DNA of 52,723 bases from contig QHXN01000029.1 of the NCBI GenBank assembly GCA_003222975.1, forward strand, positions 1 through 52,723, read 5' to 3'. The position numbers and the translations under genes were made by a program. The notes under the pieces were generated by a model. It saw nothing but the letters and a program-made list of their open reading frames with translations. It was not told the origin of the DNA and did not search any database. How positions within the stretch are numbered: the stretch's first letter is position 1; each line of letters begins with the position of its first letter. Shown here in pieces: positions 6,799 to 15,785 of the stretch. The DNA comes from Acidobacteriota bacterium. Lineage in GTDB: Bacteria; Acidobacteriota; Blastocatellia; Pyrinomonadales; Pyrinomonadaceae.

Positions 6799-9186
6799 AT
6801 GAAAGGCATGCACACGCGGACTCTCGCCCTCGCGCTCGTCATGGCGCTGCTCCTGCTCTCGACGCCCGCCCCCGCGCAGACTCGACGGGCGGCCCAGCCG
6901 CGCGCAAACGCGGAGTCGAGCGCGCAGTCGCCCGCGGCCTCGAAGACTGCGAACGTGCCCGCGCCGGCGGACGTGCTCGGCTTCACGCCCGGCGACGACC
7001 GACGGCTCGCGGGCTGGGCGCAGACGGTCGAATACTTCCGCCGCCTCGCCGCCTCAAGCCCGCGCGTTCGCTTCGAGGAGTTGGGCAGGTCAACGTTGGG
7101 CGCGCCCTTCGTGCTCGCCACCATCAGCGCGCCCGAAAATCTCGCGCGCCTCGAAGAGTTCCGTAGCATCCAGCGCCAACTCGCTGATCCGCGCACGCTC
7201 GGCCCCGCGCCCGACCGCAAGGCCGAAGACTTAATCCGCCGCGGCAAGACCATCGTGCTCATCACCTGCGGCGTACACTCGACCGAAGTCGGCTCTTACC
7301 TCTCAGGCATGCTCATCGCGCACCGCCTCGCCTCTTCAAACGAGCCGGAGATTCAGGAGATACTTCGCAACACGATCATCCTGCTCGTGCCGTCGCTCAA
7401 CCCGGACGGCGTGGACATCGTGAAGAACTGGTACGACCGGACGCTCGGCACGCCCTACGAGGGCACTTCGCCGCCGGAGCTTTATCACAAGTACGTCGGA
7501 CACGACGACAACCGCGACTGGTACGCCTTCACGCAGGTCGAGACGCAGTTGACCGTTGACAAGGTGCACAACGTCTGGCACCCGCAGATCGTCCACGACA
7601 TACACCAGCAAGGCGCTTACGGCTCGCGCCTGTTCCTGCCGCCCTACATGCAGCCGGTCGAGCCGAACGTGCCGCGCCAGATAGTAGAGGGCTACACGGA
7701 ACTCGGCCACTTCATCTCCGGCAACATGCTCAAGGCCGGCTTCAAAGGCATCACCTGGGACTCGACCTACGACGCCTGGACGCCCTCGCGCGCATATTCC
7801 CACTACCACGGCGGCGTCCGCATACTCTCCGAGACGGCCTCGGTGCAGCTAGCCACGCCCATCAACGTTAGGCCCGACCAGCTTCGACCGGGCGAGGGCT
7901 ACGACGCGCGCAAGGCTGCGCCCAACATCCCCGTCCTCTGGCCTGGCGGCGAGTGGCACCTGCGCGACATCACCAACTACATGACGACCGCCGCCTTCGA
8001 GCTTCTCAAGCACGCCTCCGCGAACCGCGAGACGTGGCTCCGACGCTTCTACGCAATCGGCAAAGAGGCCGTGCGCCCGCGCCGCGCCGACGAGTTGTTC
8101 GCCTTCGTTGTGCCGCCGTCCGAGAATTCACCCACCCTGCTCAACATTCTAATGAGAGGCGGCGTGGAGATAGACATTGCCAATCCGTTCGCGGTGAGTA
8201 ACAGAAAGTACCCAAAGGGCGCTGCCGTCATACGCATGGCTCAACCTTACGGCGGTTTCGCCAAAGCACTGTTGGAGGCGCAGCATTACCCCGATCTGCG
8301 CGACGAATCGGGTCGCCCGATCCCCCCGTATGATGTCACGGCGCACACGCTGTCACTGCTAATGGGAGTTAAAGCCGAACCGTTCTTTTCTCCCATCAGA
8401 TATACGAAAGTGCGGGAGGAGGGCAGAGGGTGGAATGGCGGTTGTGGTGGGCCACGTCCGCCGCGCCGTGCCATTTATAAGTCGCACGTCCCGAGTCTGG
8501 ATGAAGGCTGGACGCGCTGGGTTCTCGAACATCAGAGCAAGTGTCTTTATTATTCATCGCTGGAAGATAAGGAAGCGCGTGCCGGAAACCTGCGCGCGAA
8601 GTACGACGCAATCGTCATCCCCGACCAGTCGCCGCGCGCCATACTCGAAGGCTACAGGAAAGGCTCGATGCCGGAGGAGTTGACGGGCGGGCTTGGGCGT
8701 GAGGGCGTGAAGGCTCTGCGCGAGTTCGTCGAGCAGGGCGGGACGCTCGTCGCGCTGAACCAGGCTTCGGACTTCGCCGTCGAGCAGTTCGGGCTGCCCT
8801 TGCGCGACGTGACCGAGGGCCTGAAGCGCACGGAGTTCTACTGTCCCGGCTCTATCTTGCGAACCGTCCTCGACACCACGCAGCCGATTGCAGCGGGGAT
8901 GCCGCGCGAGTCAATCGCGTGGGTCGAGGACTCGCCCGTGTTTGAAATCACGAACGAGAAGGTTGCGAACGTGAGCGTGCGCGTCGTCGCACGCTACCCT
9001 GAGGCGGGCACGCCTCTGCTTTCGGGCTGGCTGCTCGGCGCGGAGAGGATTCGCGGCAAGGCCGCGCTCGTTGATGTAGGCTTAGGCAAAGGCCACATCT
9101 ACCTCTTCGGCTTCCGCCCGCAGTACCGCGGCCAGTCGCTCGCTACATACCCGCTCTTCTTCAACGCCATCGCGGGCGCGAAGTAA
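6799..9186 (+). CDS. Secreted M14-family zinc carboxypeptidase with amidotransferase-like C-domain
   Basis: A 795-residue exported peptidase. A signal peptide (LALALVMALLLLSTPAPAQ) is followed by the M14 catalytic domain. Zinc ligands are visible as HSTEVGS near residue 160 and HDIHQQG near residue 267, and the general-base Glu in ILSETASV near residue 345. From about residue 600 the sequence (YDAIVIPDQSPRAI, LREFVEQGGTLVALN) resembles a class I glutamine-amidotransferase-like fold often fused in this family. It probably trims peptides in the periplasm or outside the cell. ATG 6799 or ATG 6808 could start it. Part of the gene (about 8105-8585) has clearly lower GC and different codons. Confidence 0.85.
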   Translation: MKGMHTRTLALALVMALLLLSTPAPAQTRRAAQPRANAESSAQSPAASKTANVPAPADVLGFTPGDDRRLAGWAQTVEYFRRLAASSPRVRFEELGRSTLGAPFVLATISAPENLARLEEFRSIQRQLADPRTLGPAPDRKAEDLIRRGKTIVLITCGVHSTEVGSYLSGMLIAHRLASSNEPEIQEILRNTIILLVPSLNPDGVDIVKNWYDRTLGTPYEGTSPPELYHKYVGHDDNRDWYAFTQVETQLTVDKVHNVWHPQIVHDIHQQGAYGSRLFLPPYMQPVEPNVPRQIVEGYTELGHFISGNMLKAGFKGITWDSTYDAWTPSRAYSHYHGGVRILSETASVQLATPINVRPDQLRPGEGYDARKAAPNIPVLWPGGEWHLRDITNYMTTAAFELLKHASANRETWLRRFYAIGKEAVRPRRADELFAFVVPPSENSPTLLNILMRGGVEIDIANPFAVSNRKYPKGAAVIRMAQPYGGFAKALLEAQHYPDLRDESGRPIPPYDVTAHTLSLLMGVKAEPFFSPIRYTKVREEGRGWNGGCGGPRPPRRAIYKSHVPSLDEGWTRWVLEHQSKCLYYSSLEDKEARAGNLRAKYDAIVIPDQSPRAILEGYRKGSMPEELTGGLGREGVKALREFVEQGGTLVALNQASDFAVEQFGLPLRDVTEGLKRTEFYCPGSILRTVLDTTQPIAAGMPRESIAWVEDSPVFEITNEKVANVSVRVVARYPEAGTPLLSGWLLGAERIRGKAALVDVGLGKGHIYLFGFRPQYRGQSLATYPLFFNAIAGAK

Positions 9187-9267
9187 GAGAAGAAGGCGGG
9201 CGAGGTGCGAGCCGTCAACTTTCAAAAGTCGTGCCCGCTCGGAAAACCTCCCGGCGGCCCGGCGTGC

Positions 9268-10191
9268 TCACTTGACGACGACGAGAATGGCTGCGACGAG
9301 TGAGCCGATGAAGACCAGAAGGTAGCTGACGAAGTAGCCGACGATGAGCAGGAGAGAAACAATAAATGTGCGCGCCGTGCCGAGGCGATAGACGGCGCGG
9401 ACAGCGAAGAACATATAGACGATGTCGAGCAGCCACTTGAAGACGGCGACGACCGTGTTGATGCCGCCCGGCTTGATGCCGATGAGGAAGTAGATCGGCC
9501 ACATGAGCGTGACCGTCAGCATCGAGAACGAGACGAAGTGCATCGAGAAGACGAGGTGCTCGACGAAGTAGCGGCGCGAGAGCACGAAGACGAACTGCAA
9601 GACCAGCGCGAACGAGACGACGAAAACGAGCGGCGACACGGACATGAAGCGCTGCCACTTCTCGCTTATCTCGTCGAGCAAAGCCTGCGGTTCCATGCGC
9701 TTCTTCGCGGCCTGCCGGTTGATCATCTCCTTGAACACCCCCGTCTTGTCCTGCTCGACGATTTTCGACATGTCGTACATCGAGACGGGCTTGTAGGCCG
9801 AGTAGGCGAAGATGCCGACGGCGAAGATGCCGAGGCACAGGTTGAGCGGCTTGAGGTAGTGGCCGCGCCGCCCCCTGATCCATTCGAGCGTGAGGAAGCC
9901 GGGACGGAAGAGGAGCGCGAGCAGGGTTCGGAAGAGCTTCGAGTCGAGGCTCGTCAACTCCTTCGCGGCGTCCTGTACGAAGTGGCGCACGGTCAGGTCG
10001 CGCGCTTCCGGTCGCTTCTCGCCGCAGCCGTGACAGTATTCGCCCGCGAGCTCCTCGCCGCAGTTCGGGCACGAAGACGAGACTTCGCCGTCGCACATCG
10101 CCACGTCGGGTTCGACCGCGGTCGGTTCGCCCGCCGGCTCTGCACGCACCGCGCCCATCCCGCCTTCGATTATGTCCTCACTTACCTTCAT
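9268..10191 (-). CDS. DUF3667-type zinc-ribbon membrane protein
   Basis: A 307-residue protein with a short acidic N-tail and a zinc ribbon ([17 protein letters not shown], two CxxC knuckles) at about residues 38-55. Next comes a conserved helix ([21 protein letters not shown]), then [19 protein letters not shown] and four to five transmembrane helices. This layout matches DUF3667, whose function is unknown. ATG 10191 overlaps the last codons of the upstream BMC-H gene in another frame; ATG 10203 is a possible alternative. The overlap indicates translational coupling and makes it the last gene of the microcompartment run, although it may only be read through. Confidence 0.75.
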   Translation of the reverse strand: MKVSEDIIEGGMGAVRAEPAGEPTAVEPDVAMCDGEVSSSCPNCGEELAGEYCHGCGEKRPEARDLTVRHFVQDAAKELTSLDSKLFRTLLALLFRPGFLTLEWIRGRRGHYLKPLNLCLGIFAVGIFAYSAYKPVSMYDMSKIVEQDKTGVFKEMINRQAAKKRMEPQALLDEISEKWQRFMSVSPLVFVVSFALVLQFVFVLSRRYFVEHLVFSMHFVSFSMLTVTLMWPIYFLIGIKPGGINTVVAVFKWLLDIVYMFFAVRAVYRLGTARTFIVSLLLIVGYFVSYLLVFIGSLVAAILVVVK

Positions 10192-10513
10192 CGCGCTTGC
10201 CATGCACCGAGCCGGCGATCTTCTTGCGCGTCGTCTCGCCCGTCTCCAAAACGGGGATGCCTTCGTCAACCTCGGCGTGCGGTCGCGGGATGACGTGCGT
10301 GGAAACGACCTCACCGACGCGACGCGCGGCGGCAGCGCCCGCGTCAACCGCAGCCTTCACCGCGCCGACCTCGCCGCGCACGATGGCCGTCACCAACCCC
10401 GCGTCAATCTTCTCGTAGCCGACGAGCCGCACGTTGGCGGCCTTCACCATCGCGTCCGCCGCCTCGATCATCGCCACCAGCCCGCGGCATTCGACCATTC
10501 CCAGTGCGTCCAT
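10178..10513 (-). CDS. BMC-H microcompartment shell protein (second copy)
   Basis: A 111-residue single-BMC-domain protein (Pfam BMC, PduA/EutM/CcmK type) that forms hexagonal tiles of a protein shell. The signature [24 protein letters not shown] and the pore-side and edge segments [19 protein letters not shown] and [15 protein letters not shown] sequence are all present. The C-terminal tail of about 25 residues is not conserved. A good ribosome site (GAGG, 7 nt before the ATG) is visible. It lies downstream of the UPF0210 gene. It is clearly paralogous to the BMC-H at 15909-16313, so two hexamer types may mix in one shell. Confidence 0.92.
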   Translation of the reverse strand: MDALGMVECRGLVAMIEAADAMVKAANVRLVGYEKIDAGLVTAIVRGEVGAVKAAVDAGAAAARRVGEVVSTHVIPRPHAEVDEGIPVLETGETTRKKIAGSVHGKRDEGK

Positions 10514-10560
10514 TTATCAACCTCTCGAACAAGTCTTCTCGATTCAGAAAGAATTTAACG

Positions 10561-10617
10561 TGGATAGACAAGATGGGCAGGATGAAACGTTCGCCTTCAT
10601 CCCGTCTTGTCCGTCCA
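10561..10617. repeat. Imperfect intergenic inverted repeat with GGATGAA ends
   Basis: The left arm (10561-10586) ends AGGATGAA and the right arm (10596-10617) begins TTCATCC. Outer parts pair through GACAAGA and TCTTGTC with a 3-4 nt length difference. It sits between the UPF0210 stop (10622) and the BMC-H start (10513). Periodicity is less clear than in the other elements, so membership in the heptad set is provisional. Confidence 0.6.
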
Positions 10618-10621
10618 TGTT

Positions 10622-11989
10622 TTAATTTCTGAGCGAATGAATCGGCGCGGGGATGCGCCCCCCCCGGCGTATGAAGGCGTCGGACGAAAACTTGTGGACG
10701 GGCATGATCGGCGCTGTGCCGAGAAGCCCGCCGAACTCTACGGTGTCGCCCACATCCTTGCCGGGGACGGGGATGATGCGCACCGCGGTCGTCTTGTTGT
10801 TCATCACGCCGACGGCCATCTCGTCGGCGATGATGGCGGCAATCGTCTCGGCAGTCGTCGAGCCGGGGACGGCGACCATGTCTATGCCGACCGAGCAGAC
10901 GCTCGTCCAGGCTTCGAGCTTGTCGAGCGTGAGCGCGCCGTCTCGCGCGGCCTTGATCATCCCGTCGTCCTCCGAGACGGGGATGAAAGCGCCGCTCATC
11001 CCGCCGACCGCGCTCGAAGCCATCGCGCCGCCCTTCTTCACCGCGTCGGTCAGAAGCGCGAGCGCGGCGGTCGTCCCGTGCGTGCCCGCGCGCTCGAACC
11101 CCAGGGCCTCGATGATCTCCGCGACCGAATCGCCGGGCGTGGGCGTCGGCGCGAGCGAGAGGTCAATGATGCCGAAGCGAAGCCCCAGGCGGCGCGCGGC
11201 TTCGCGCCCGATGAGTTCGCCCGCGCGCGCGAGCTTGAAGGAGAGGCGCTTGATGAGTTCCGCCATCTCGTCGAGCGGCGCATCCTTTGGCGCGTGGCGC
11301 ACCGCGTGGTTGACGACGCCGGGGCCGGAGACGCCGACGTTGACGACCGCTTCGGGTTCGCCGACGCCGTGGAATGCGCCCGCCATGAAAGGGTTGTCCT
11401 CGACGGCGTTGGCGAAGCAGACGAACTTCGCGCACGCGAGGCCGCCGCGCTCGCGCGTCAACTCGGCCATCTCCTTGACGATCTCGCCGGTGCGCCGGAC
11501 GGCGTCCATGTTGATGCCGGCGCGCGTCGTCGCGACGTTCAGCGAAGAGCACAACCGCTCGGTCGTCGCGAGCGCTTCCGGTATCGAGTCAACGAAGACC
11601 GATTCGCCGCGCGTGAAGCCTTTGTGGACGAGCGCCGTGTAGCCGCCGATGAAGTCAACGCCGACTTTCCCGGCGGCCTCGTCAATCGCGCGGGCGAGCG
11701 GCAACAACTCTTGCGCGGAGCGCGCCCGGCCCGCGACGAGCGAGGCGGGCGTGATCGAGATGCGCTTGTTGGCGACTCTCAGGCCGTACTCCTCGCCGAT
11801 CTCGTTCACGGTTGGGACGAGGCGCGAGGCCGTGCGCTCGATCTTCTCGCGCACGGCCTCCGCGGTCTCTTCAATCGAAGAACGCACGCAGTCGCGCAAC
11901 GAGAGGCCGAGCGTGACCGTGCGCACGTCGAGGTGCTCGATCTCGGTCATGCGCACGGTCTGTAGGATTTCCGCCTGCGTGTATTCCAT
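10622..11989 (-). CDS. UPF0210 (DUF711, PFL-family) protein
   Basis: A 455-residue protein matching the UPF0210 family closely in length and in segments such as [59 protein letters not shown] and [24 protein letters not shown]. The family is described as having a pyruvate-formate-lyase-like barrel, but there is no glycyl-radical motif (RVxGY) near the C-terminus here, so it is not a radical enzyme. The biochemical role is unknown. I recall that in streptococci a UPF0210 gene lies next to an ACT-domain (UPF0237) gene; here such an ACT gene lies one gene upstream. The start is 7 nt after the zinc-ribbon gene, so they are co-transcribed. Confidence 0.9.
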   Translation of the reverse strand: MEYTQAEILQTVRMTEIEHLDVRTVTLGLSLRDCVRSSIEETAEAVREKIERTASRLVPTVNEIGEEYGLRVANKRISITPASLVAGRARSAQELLPLARAIDEAAGKVGVDFIGGYTALVHKGFTRGESVFVDSIPEALATTERLCSSLNVATTRAGINMDAVRRTGEIVKEMAELTRERGGLACAKFVCFANAVEDNPFMAGAFHGVGEPEAVVNVGVSGPGVVNHAVRHAPKDAPLDEMAELIKRLSFKLARAGELIGREAARRLGLRFGIIDLSLAPTPTPGDSVAEIIEALGFERAGTHGTTAALALLTDAVKKGGAMASSAVGGMSGAFIPVSEDDGMIKAARDGALTLDKLEAWTSVCSVGIDMVAVPGSTTAETIAAIIADEMAVGVMNNKTTAVRIIPVPGKDVGDTVEFGGLLGTAPIMPVHKFSSDAFIRRGGRIPAPIHSLRN

Positions 11990-11995
11990 CGTGGG

Positions 11996-12733
11996 CTACC
12001 TGAGAACGGTGGTGCTCAAGAGAAGGAGGAAGGCGAAGAGGAGGAAGAGCACGACCGCCACGACGACGAAGCGCAGGCCCGCGTCGTCCGGCGTCTCTTC
12101 GAGCGCGACCAGCGCCTCGTCGCGCACCCGCCCGACGCGCTCACGCGCGCCTTCGCGCACGCGCGCCACCCGCCCGCGCCTCTCAGCGTCGGCGGCGATG
12201 GCTGCGTCGCCCGCGCCCGTCGAGCCGCCGGCACTTAACAATCCGTCGCCCGCGTCCGTGCCCGCCGGAGCCGCCACGGTTCCCGCGCGCCCTTCGGCGA
12301 CCGCCTCTCCCGCCGCCGCCTCGCCATCACGCGACGGGACGTTAACGTCTCGCGCCGTCGGGGTCGCCGTGCGCGGCGCTTCGGCGTCACGTGTATCCGG
12401 CGCTCCGGCATCACGCGCCTCCGCCACCTCCGCGTCTTGCGTCTTCGGCGCGTCCGTTTCGGCACGCTCCGGCGCGCGCCGTCCCTCGCGCACAGCGCCG
12501 TCGCCGGCTGACTCCGCCCTCATGTCCCCGGCGTCGGACGCGGACGCCACCTCGCCCTGCAACTCTTCCGCGGGCGTCCGCGCCGCGCGCTGCTCCGACG
12601 CGCCCCCACCCGCCGACGCGCCGGACTGGCCGCCCGCGGCGACCACGGGCTGACCACACTGCGGGCAGAAGCTCCCGCCTGCACGCACAGCCGCGCCGCA
12701 CGACAGACACCTGCGGGAGATTTCAGGAAGCAT
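11996..12733 (-). CDS. Zinc-ribbon protein with disordered linker and C-terminal anchor
   Basis: A 245-residue protein. The N-terminus is a zinc ribbon (CLSCGAAVRAGGSFCPQCG). Residues 35-180 are Ala/Glu/Asp/Arg-rich and probably disordered, with several DA[ER]-type low-complexity stretches. The end is one transmembrane helix (FVVVAVVLFLLFAFLLLLST), so it is tail-anchored with the ribbon in the cytosol. No enzyme motif is present. It lies between the ACT-domain gene and the UPF0210 gene, 7 nt from the latter. The linker gives high-scoring false reading frames on both strands. No Shine-Dalgarno sequence is visible; a hairpin ends 6 nt upstream of the ATG. Confidence 0.75.
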   Translation of the reverse strand: MLPEISRRCLSCGAAVRAGGSFCPQCGQPVVAAGGQSGASAGGGASEQRAARTPAEELQGEVASASDAGDMRAESAGDGAVREGRRAPERAETDAPKTQDAEVAEARDAGAPDTRDAEAPRTATPTARDVNVPSRDGEAAAGEAVAEGRAGTVAAPAGTDAGDGLLSAGGSTGAGDAAIAADAERRGRVARVREGARERVGRVRDEALVALEETPDDAGLRFVVVAVVLFLLFAFLLLLSTTVLR

Positions 12734-12739
12734 AAGGGT

Positions 12740-12846
12740 CGTAAACCGTGAACCGTAAACCGTGACAAGAAGGAGCCGTGAACCGTGAAGGGCGAGCGAC
12801 GATGAGGCTGTTTTTACTCGTCACGGTTTACGGTTCACAGTTTACG
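12740..12846. repeat. Heptad inverted repeat, CGTGAAC/CGTAAAC family, copy 1
   Basis: Arms 12740-12766 and 12820-12846 pair at 26 of 27 positions; units are CGTAAAC, CGTGAAC, CGTAAAC, CGTGAC. The 53-nt spacer carries two further CGTGAA units. On the minus strand it starts after the ACT-gene stop (12851) with AAGCCGTAAAC and ends 6 nt before the zinc-ribbon start. The same family recurs at 39071-39245. Confidence 0.9.
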
Positions 12847-12850
12847 GCTT

Positions 12851-13315
12851 TCAAATCCTGTGCATCGCGTTGAAGAGGTCTTCGCGCTGGGCATAGACGC
12901 GCACGCCCAGGCGCTCGCCCTCGCCGCGGAAGCGGTCTTTGAGCGCCGCTGCCGACTCGCGCGCCTGCGAGATGTCGGCGACGATGACCATCGCGAACTT
13001 GCCTGAGACGACCGTCTGGTTGATGTCTATGATGCTGCAACGCGCCTCGGCCAGAACCTGCGAGACGCCCGCGACGATGCCCGGATGATCCAGGCCGAAC
13101 ACGGAGATGATGAGACGGTCGGCCCTCCCTTCACCATGACCCGCGGCGGTGTCCGGCGACTCGCGCGACCGCGCGCCGCCGTCCGCGCCGACGACCGGCT
13201 CGATTGCGCGATAGATGTCCGTCACCAGCGCCTCGACCGTGCGCTCGTCGGCGTCCGCGCCCAGACGAGCGTAAACCGCGCGCGTGATCCGATAGATCAG
13301 CTCCTCGTTAGCCAT
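12851..13315 (-). CDS. ACT-domain protein (UPF0237/GcvR-like)
   Basis: A 154-residue protein. The N-terminal 60 residues (ELIYRITRAVYARLGADADE...) form a helical segment that also occurs ahead of shell-associated aldehyde enzymes. The C-terminal 85 residues are an ACT domain: LIISVFGLDHPGIVAGVSQVLAEA, then IIDINQTVVSGKFAMVIVADI. That arrangement resembles UPF0237 and glycine-cleavage repressor-type ACT proteins, which bind small ligands, often amino acids. A regulatory role over the neighbouring pathway is inferred. ATG 13315 was chosen because an upstream in-frame start (13372) would translate the heptad hairpin. The helical N-part hints that it may be packaged in the shell. Confidence 0.8.
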   Translation of the reverse strand: MANEELIYRITRAVYARLGADADERTVEALVTDIYRAIEPVVGADGGARSRESPDTAAGHGEGRADRLIISVFGLDHPGIVAGVSQVLAEARCSIIDINQTVVSGKFAMVIVADISQARESAAALKDRFRGEGERLGVRVYAQREDLFNAMHRI

Positions 13316-13321
13316 TGGGGA

Positions 13322-13401
13322 AGTGATGAGTGATGAGTGATGAGTGATGAGTGAAAGGCAAGTCGCTTTCACTCATCACTCATCACTCATCACTCATCAC
13401 T
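13322..13401. repeat. Perfect 36-bp heptad palindrome, GTGATGA family
   Basis: Arms 13322-13357 and 13366-13401 are exact complements over 36 nt with an 8-nt loop. The unit is GTGATGA repeated four to five times. On the minus strand it begins just after the EutN-like stop (TGA 13409-13411, then TAAAAGCAG) and ends 6 nt before the ACT start codon, leaving no room for a normal Shine-Dalgarno outside the stem. Confidence 0.95.
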
Positions 13402-13408
13402 GCTTTTA

Positions 13409-13744
13409 TCACCTCCCGTTGTCCCGCCCGCGCAGCTCGCGCGAAGTCTCTATAAGTTCGTCGGAGCGCGCGTCCCCGTCCTGCACGTCCACGCGGTCAA
13501 CGATGCCGACGACCGCGGCCTCGATTGCCATCTCCTGGTTGCCAATGGCCGTGCGCGCGGCCTTGCCGTAGGCGCACATCACGACCTCGCCGACGCCTGC
13601 GCCCAAGCGGTCGGCGACGACGACGATGTTCCGGGTCGGCTCCTTGTCTAAGTCAATCGGGTGGACGATCAAAAACTTGACGCCCTCCAGATCGGGCGTC
13701 TTCTTCGTTGACCAGACCGTGCCGACTACTTTGCCGAGAAACAT
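13409..13744 (-). CDS. BMC-P vertex protein (EutN/CcmL family)
   Basis: A 111-residue protein whose first 85 residues are a clear EutN/CcmL domain: FLGKVVGTVWSTKKTPDLEGVKF (family start), IVVVADRLGAGVGEVVMCAYGKAAR and IEAAVVGIVDRVDV. Such proteins form pentamers that cap the vertices of microcompartment shells, so the presence of one supports a closed polyhedral body. The last 25 residues are charged and unconserved. It lies between the aldehyde dehydrogenase and ACT genes, with a long hairpin on each side. Confidence 0.93.
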   Translation of the reverse strand: MFLGKVVGTVWSTKKTPDLEGVKFLIVHPIDLDKEPTRNIVVVADRLGAGVGEVVMCAYGKAARTAIGNQEMAIEAAVVGIVDRVDVQDGDARSDELIETSRELRGRDNGR

Positions 13745-13750
13745 AAGAGC

Positions 13751-13823
13751 AGATGCTAGATGTCAGATGCTAGATGTTAGACGAGAACTGACATCTAACA
13801 TCTAGCATCTGACATCTGCTTTT
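13751..13823. repeat. Heptad inverted repeat, AGATGTC/AGATGCT family
   Basis: Arms 13759-13781 and 13794-13816 are exact complements over 23 nt; the left side has one more unit. Units are AGATGCT, AGATGTC, AGATGCT, AGATGTT. On the minus strand it follows the dehydrogenase stop immediately (TAA then AAGCAGATG) and ends 6 nt before the EutN-like ATG. The CTAGATG phase carries a TAG in every unit. Confidence 0.93.
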
Positions 13824-15771
13824 ATCCCTTCGCGAAGACCTCCGCGGCCTCGCCCATGTCGCGCGCGGCGGGGGTGATGATGGTGCGCGCGTTCGTGTAA
13901 ATCTTCTCGCCCTTCTGTATGGCGCGGCGCACGTCGTCCTCGCAGACGAAGTCAACGGCCTTGCGTCCGTTGCCCTGCGCGCCGGTTGCTTGCGCGGGTC
14001 GAGACTGTTCAGACGGTTTCGCGCTGGCCGCCGGGTTCGTGCTCTCGTCCAAAGCCTGCCGGTCGGAGACGGCGTTCTGCTGCGAGCCGTTGCCGCCGCC
14101 GTTGCCTTGCGCGGTGGGCGCGGCTTCGGGATGCGGGGCCGCGCCGCCGGAGTGCGCGACGCGCTGCGGCTCGATGTCCACGCCCGACTGGACGACCGCG
14201 TGTGGGTGCGCCACGGGCAGCGGCTGCGCTCCCGCCTGCGGCGCGGGTTGGCTCGGCTGACGCCCGCCGAGGAAGCGGTCAACGATCTTCGCGATGTCTT
14301 CGCGGCTCACCCCGCCCGCGGCGGGAGACGGGGCGACGGGCAGACGGGGCGACGGGGCGATTTGTTCTCCCAGTCTCCTTGTCGCCCCTTCACCCCGTCC
14401 CGAAACGGCGGGCCGTTTGCTCGGCACGGGCCTGGTCTCGAAGGCGACGCGCTTGATGTCCATCAGGTGCCAAGGCGAGATGTTGTCGGAGGTGACGTTG
14501 CCGCCCCAAGAGCCGCAGCCCAGTGTCATCGAAGGCGGCAGCGCCGTCGAGAACCCGATTGCGCCGTGCGTCGTCGGCGTGTTGACGACGACGCGCGAGG
14601 CGGGCATCTCCGTGCCGAAGGCCGTGGCCTTCTCGCGCGAGCGCGTGTGGATGCCGGCGGTGTGGCCCATGCCGCCGTAAGATAAGACCTCGAAGCAGCG
14701 AGCCGCGCCGCGCTCAAGGCCGTCCTCGACGTAGAAGGCGAGTATGGGAGAGAGCTTCTCCATCGAGAGCGGGTGGTCGCGGCCCACGCCGCCGACTTCG
14801 GCGACCAGACAGCGCGTGCCCGGCGGGACTGTTAAGCCTGCCATCTTCGCGATAACTTCGACCGACTTGCCAACTACTGCCGGGTTCAGCGCCCGCTGCG
14901 GCGTGGCGACGACTTTGGCGAGCTGGTCTGCCTCCGACGCCGAGAGGAAGTGCGCGCCCTGCGCTTCAAACTCCTGCCTGACCTGCTTCGCCACGGGCGC
15001 GTCGGCGACGACGGCCTGCTCCGAGGCGCAGATCGTTCCGTTGTCGAAACATTTTCCGGTGAGGATGTTCTGCACGGCGAGCGGCACGTCGGCAGTGCGC
15101 TCGACGAAGACAGGCACGTTGCCGGGGCCGACGCCGAAGGCGGGCTTGCCCGACGAATAGGCCGCGCGCACAAGCCCGATGCCGCCCGTTGCCAAAATCA
15201 CGGCGGTCTGCTTGTGCTTCATCAGGCTTTCGGTGCCCTCAATCGTCGCGCTCGTCATGCAGGCGACGGCCTCCGCGGGCAGACCTTCCTTGACCCCTGC
15301 CTCGCGCATGACGCGCGCCGTCTCGTTGATGCACTTGGCCGCCGAGGGGTGCGGCGACAGGACGATTGCGTTGCGCGACTTGACGGCGATGAGGATTTTG
15401 AAGATGGCGGTCGAGGTCGGGTTCGTCGAGGGGATGATGCCGGCGACGACGCCGCGCGGGCTTGCGATTTCCAAAACGTCCGGCGATTCGTTGATGACGC
15501 CGACCGTGCGCAAGCCGCGGAAGAAGTTCCAAACGTCCTCGGCGGCGAAGCGGTTCTTCTCGCGCTTGTCGTCGGCGACGCCGTAGCCCGTCTCCTCGAC
15601 GGCCAACTGTCCGAGCCTCGCGGCCTCGCGCAGCGCGGCGCGCGCCATCGCCTCGCAGACGCGGTCAATCTTCGCCTGGTCGAAGCGCGCGAGTTGACCC
15701 TGCGCGCGGTGCGCGGCCTCCACGAGGTCGCGCGCCTGCTGCACCGACACGAGGTCTTTATCAGCCGCCAT
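13822..15771 (-). CDS. BMC-associated CoA-acylating aldehyde dehydrogenase
   Basis: A 649-residue enzyme of the EutE/PduP class, which oxidises an aldehyde to acyl-CoA with NAD+ inside a shell. The catalytic domain spans about residues 1-455: [33 protein letters not shown] and catalytic Cys248 in NGTICASEQ. It is longer than typical EutE/PduP (about 465). After a linker, residues 487-503 ([16 protein letters not shown]) look like an encapsulation helix. A second Gln/Ala/Pro linker leads to a C-terminal segment (Cys610 region to TIITPAAR) that resembles the N-terminal motif of EutQ/EutT. The first linker is coded by an 8-nt-period inverted repeat. ATG 15771 has a GGAGG ribosome site and is preferred over TTG 15777. 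Confidence 0.92.
   Translation of the reverse strand: MAADKDLVSVQQARDLVEAAHRAQGQLARFDQAKIDRVCEAMARAALREAARLGQLAVEETGYGVADDKREKNRFAAEDVWNFFRGLRTVGVINESPDVLEIASPRGVVAGIIPSTNPTSTAIFKILIAVKSRNAIVLSPHPSAAKCINETARVMREAGVKEGLPAEAVACMTSATIEGTESLMKHKQTAVILATGGIGLVRAAYSSGKPAFGVGPGNVPVFVERTADVPLAVQNILTGKCFDNGTICASEQAVVADAPVAKQVRQEFEAQGAHFLSASEADQLAKVVATPQRALNPAVVGKSVEVIAKMAGLTVPPGTRCLVAEVGGVGRDHPLSMEKLSPILAFYVEDGLERGAARCFEVLSYGGMGHTAGIHTRSREKATAFGTEMPASRVVVNTPTTHGAIGFSTALPPSMTLGCGSWGGNVTSDNISPWHLMDIKRVAFETRPVPSKRPAVSGRGEGATRRLGEQIAPSPRLPVAPSPAAGGVSREDIAKIVDRFLGGRQPSQPAPQAGAQPLPVAHPHAVVQSGVDIEPQRVAHSGGAAPHPEAAPTAQGNGGGNGSQQNAVSDRQALDESTNPAASAKPSEQSRPAQATGAQGNGRKAVDFVCEDDVRRAIQKGEKIYTNARTIITPAARDMGEAAEVFAKG
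14323..14402. repeat. In-frame octad inverted repeat inside the aldehyde dehydrogenase gene
   Basis: The plus strand shows GGGAGACG, GGGCGACG, GGCAGACG, GGGCGACG, GGGCGA in exact 8-nt steps (14323-14360). Complementary CGCCCC/CCCCGTC units follow at 14375-14401. Pairing is imperfect. It encodes about residues 458-483 of the protein, an Arg/Pro/Ala/Ser linker. It resembles the intergenic heptad elements but has an 8-nt period and no stop codon in the coding frame. Confidence 0.75.
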
Positions 15772-15785
15772 TGACAACCTCCGAG

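Noticed and set aside
9187..9267. Terminator hairpin between the M14 and DUF3667 genes
   Set aside because: A GCGGGC/GCCCGC pairing exists but is short with a long loop and no T run, so it was not listed.
10622..11989. Glycyl-radical enzyme of a GRM-type microcompartment
   Set aside because: The UPF0210 protein is PFL-like only in fold by family description; no RVxGY radical loop and no activase gene are present.
13316..13372. N-terminal extension of the ACT-domain protein
   Set aside because: The extra residues (LITHHSSLITS type) are just the translated GTGATGA palindrome; the conserved protein starts at 13315.
13322..13401. CRISPR-like array
   Set aside because: There are no unique spacers; the units are 7 nt, tandem and arranged as a palindrome. 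No cas genes are present.
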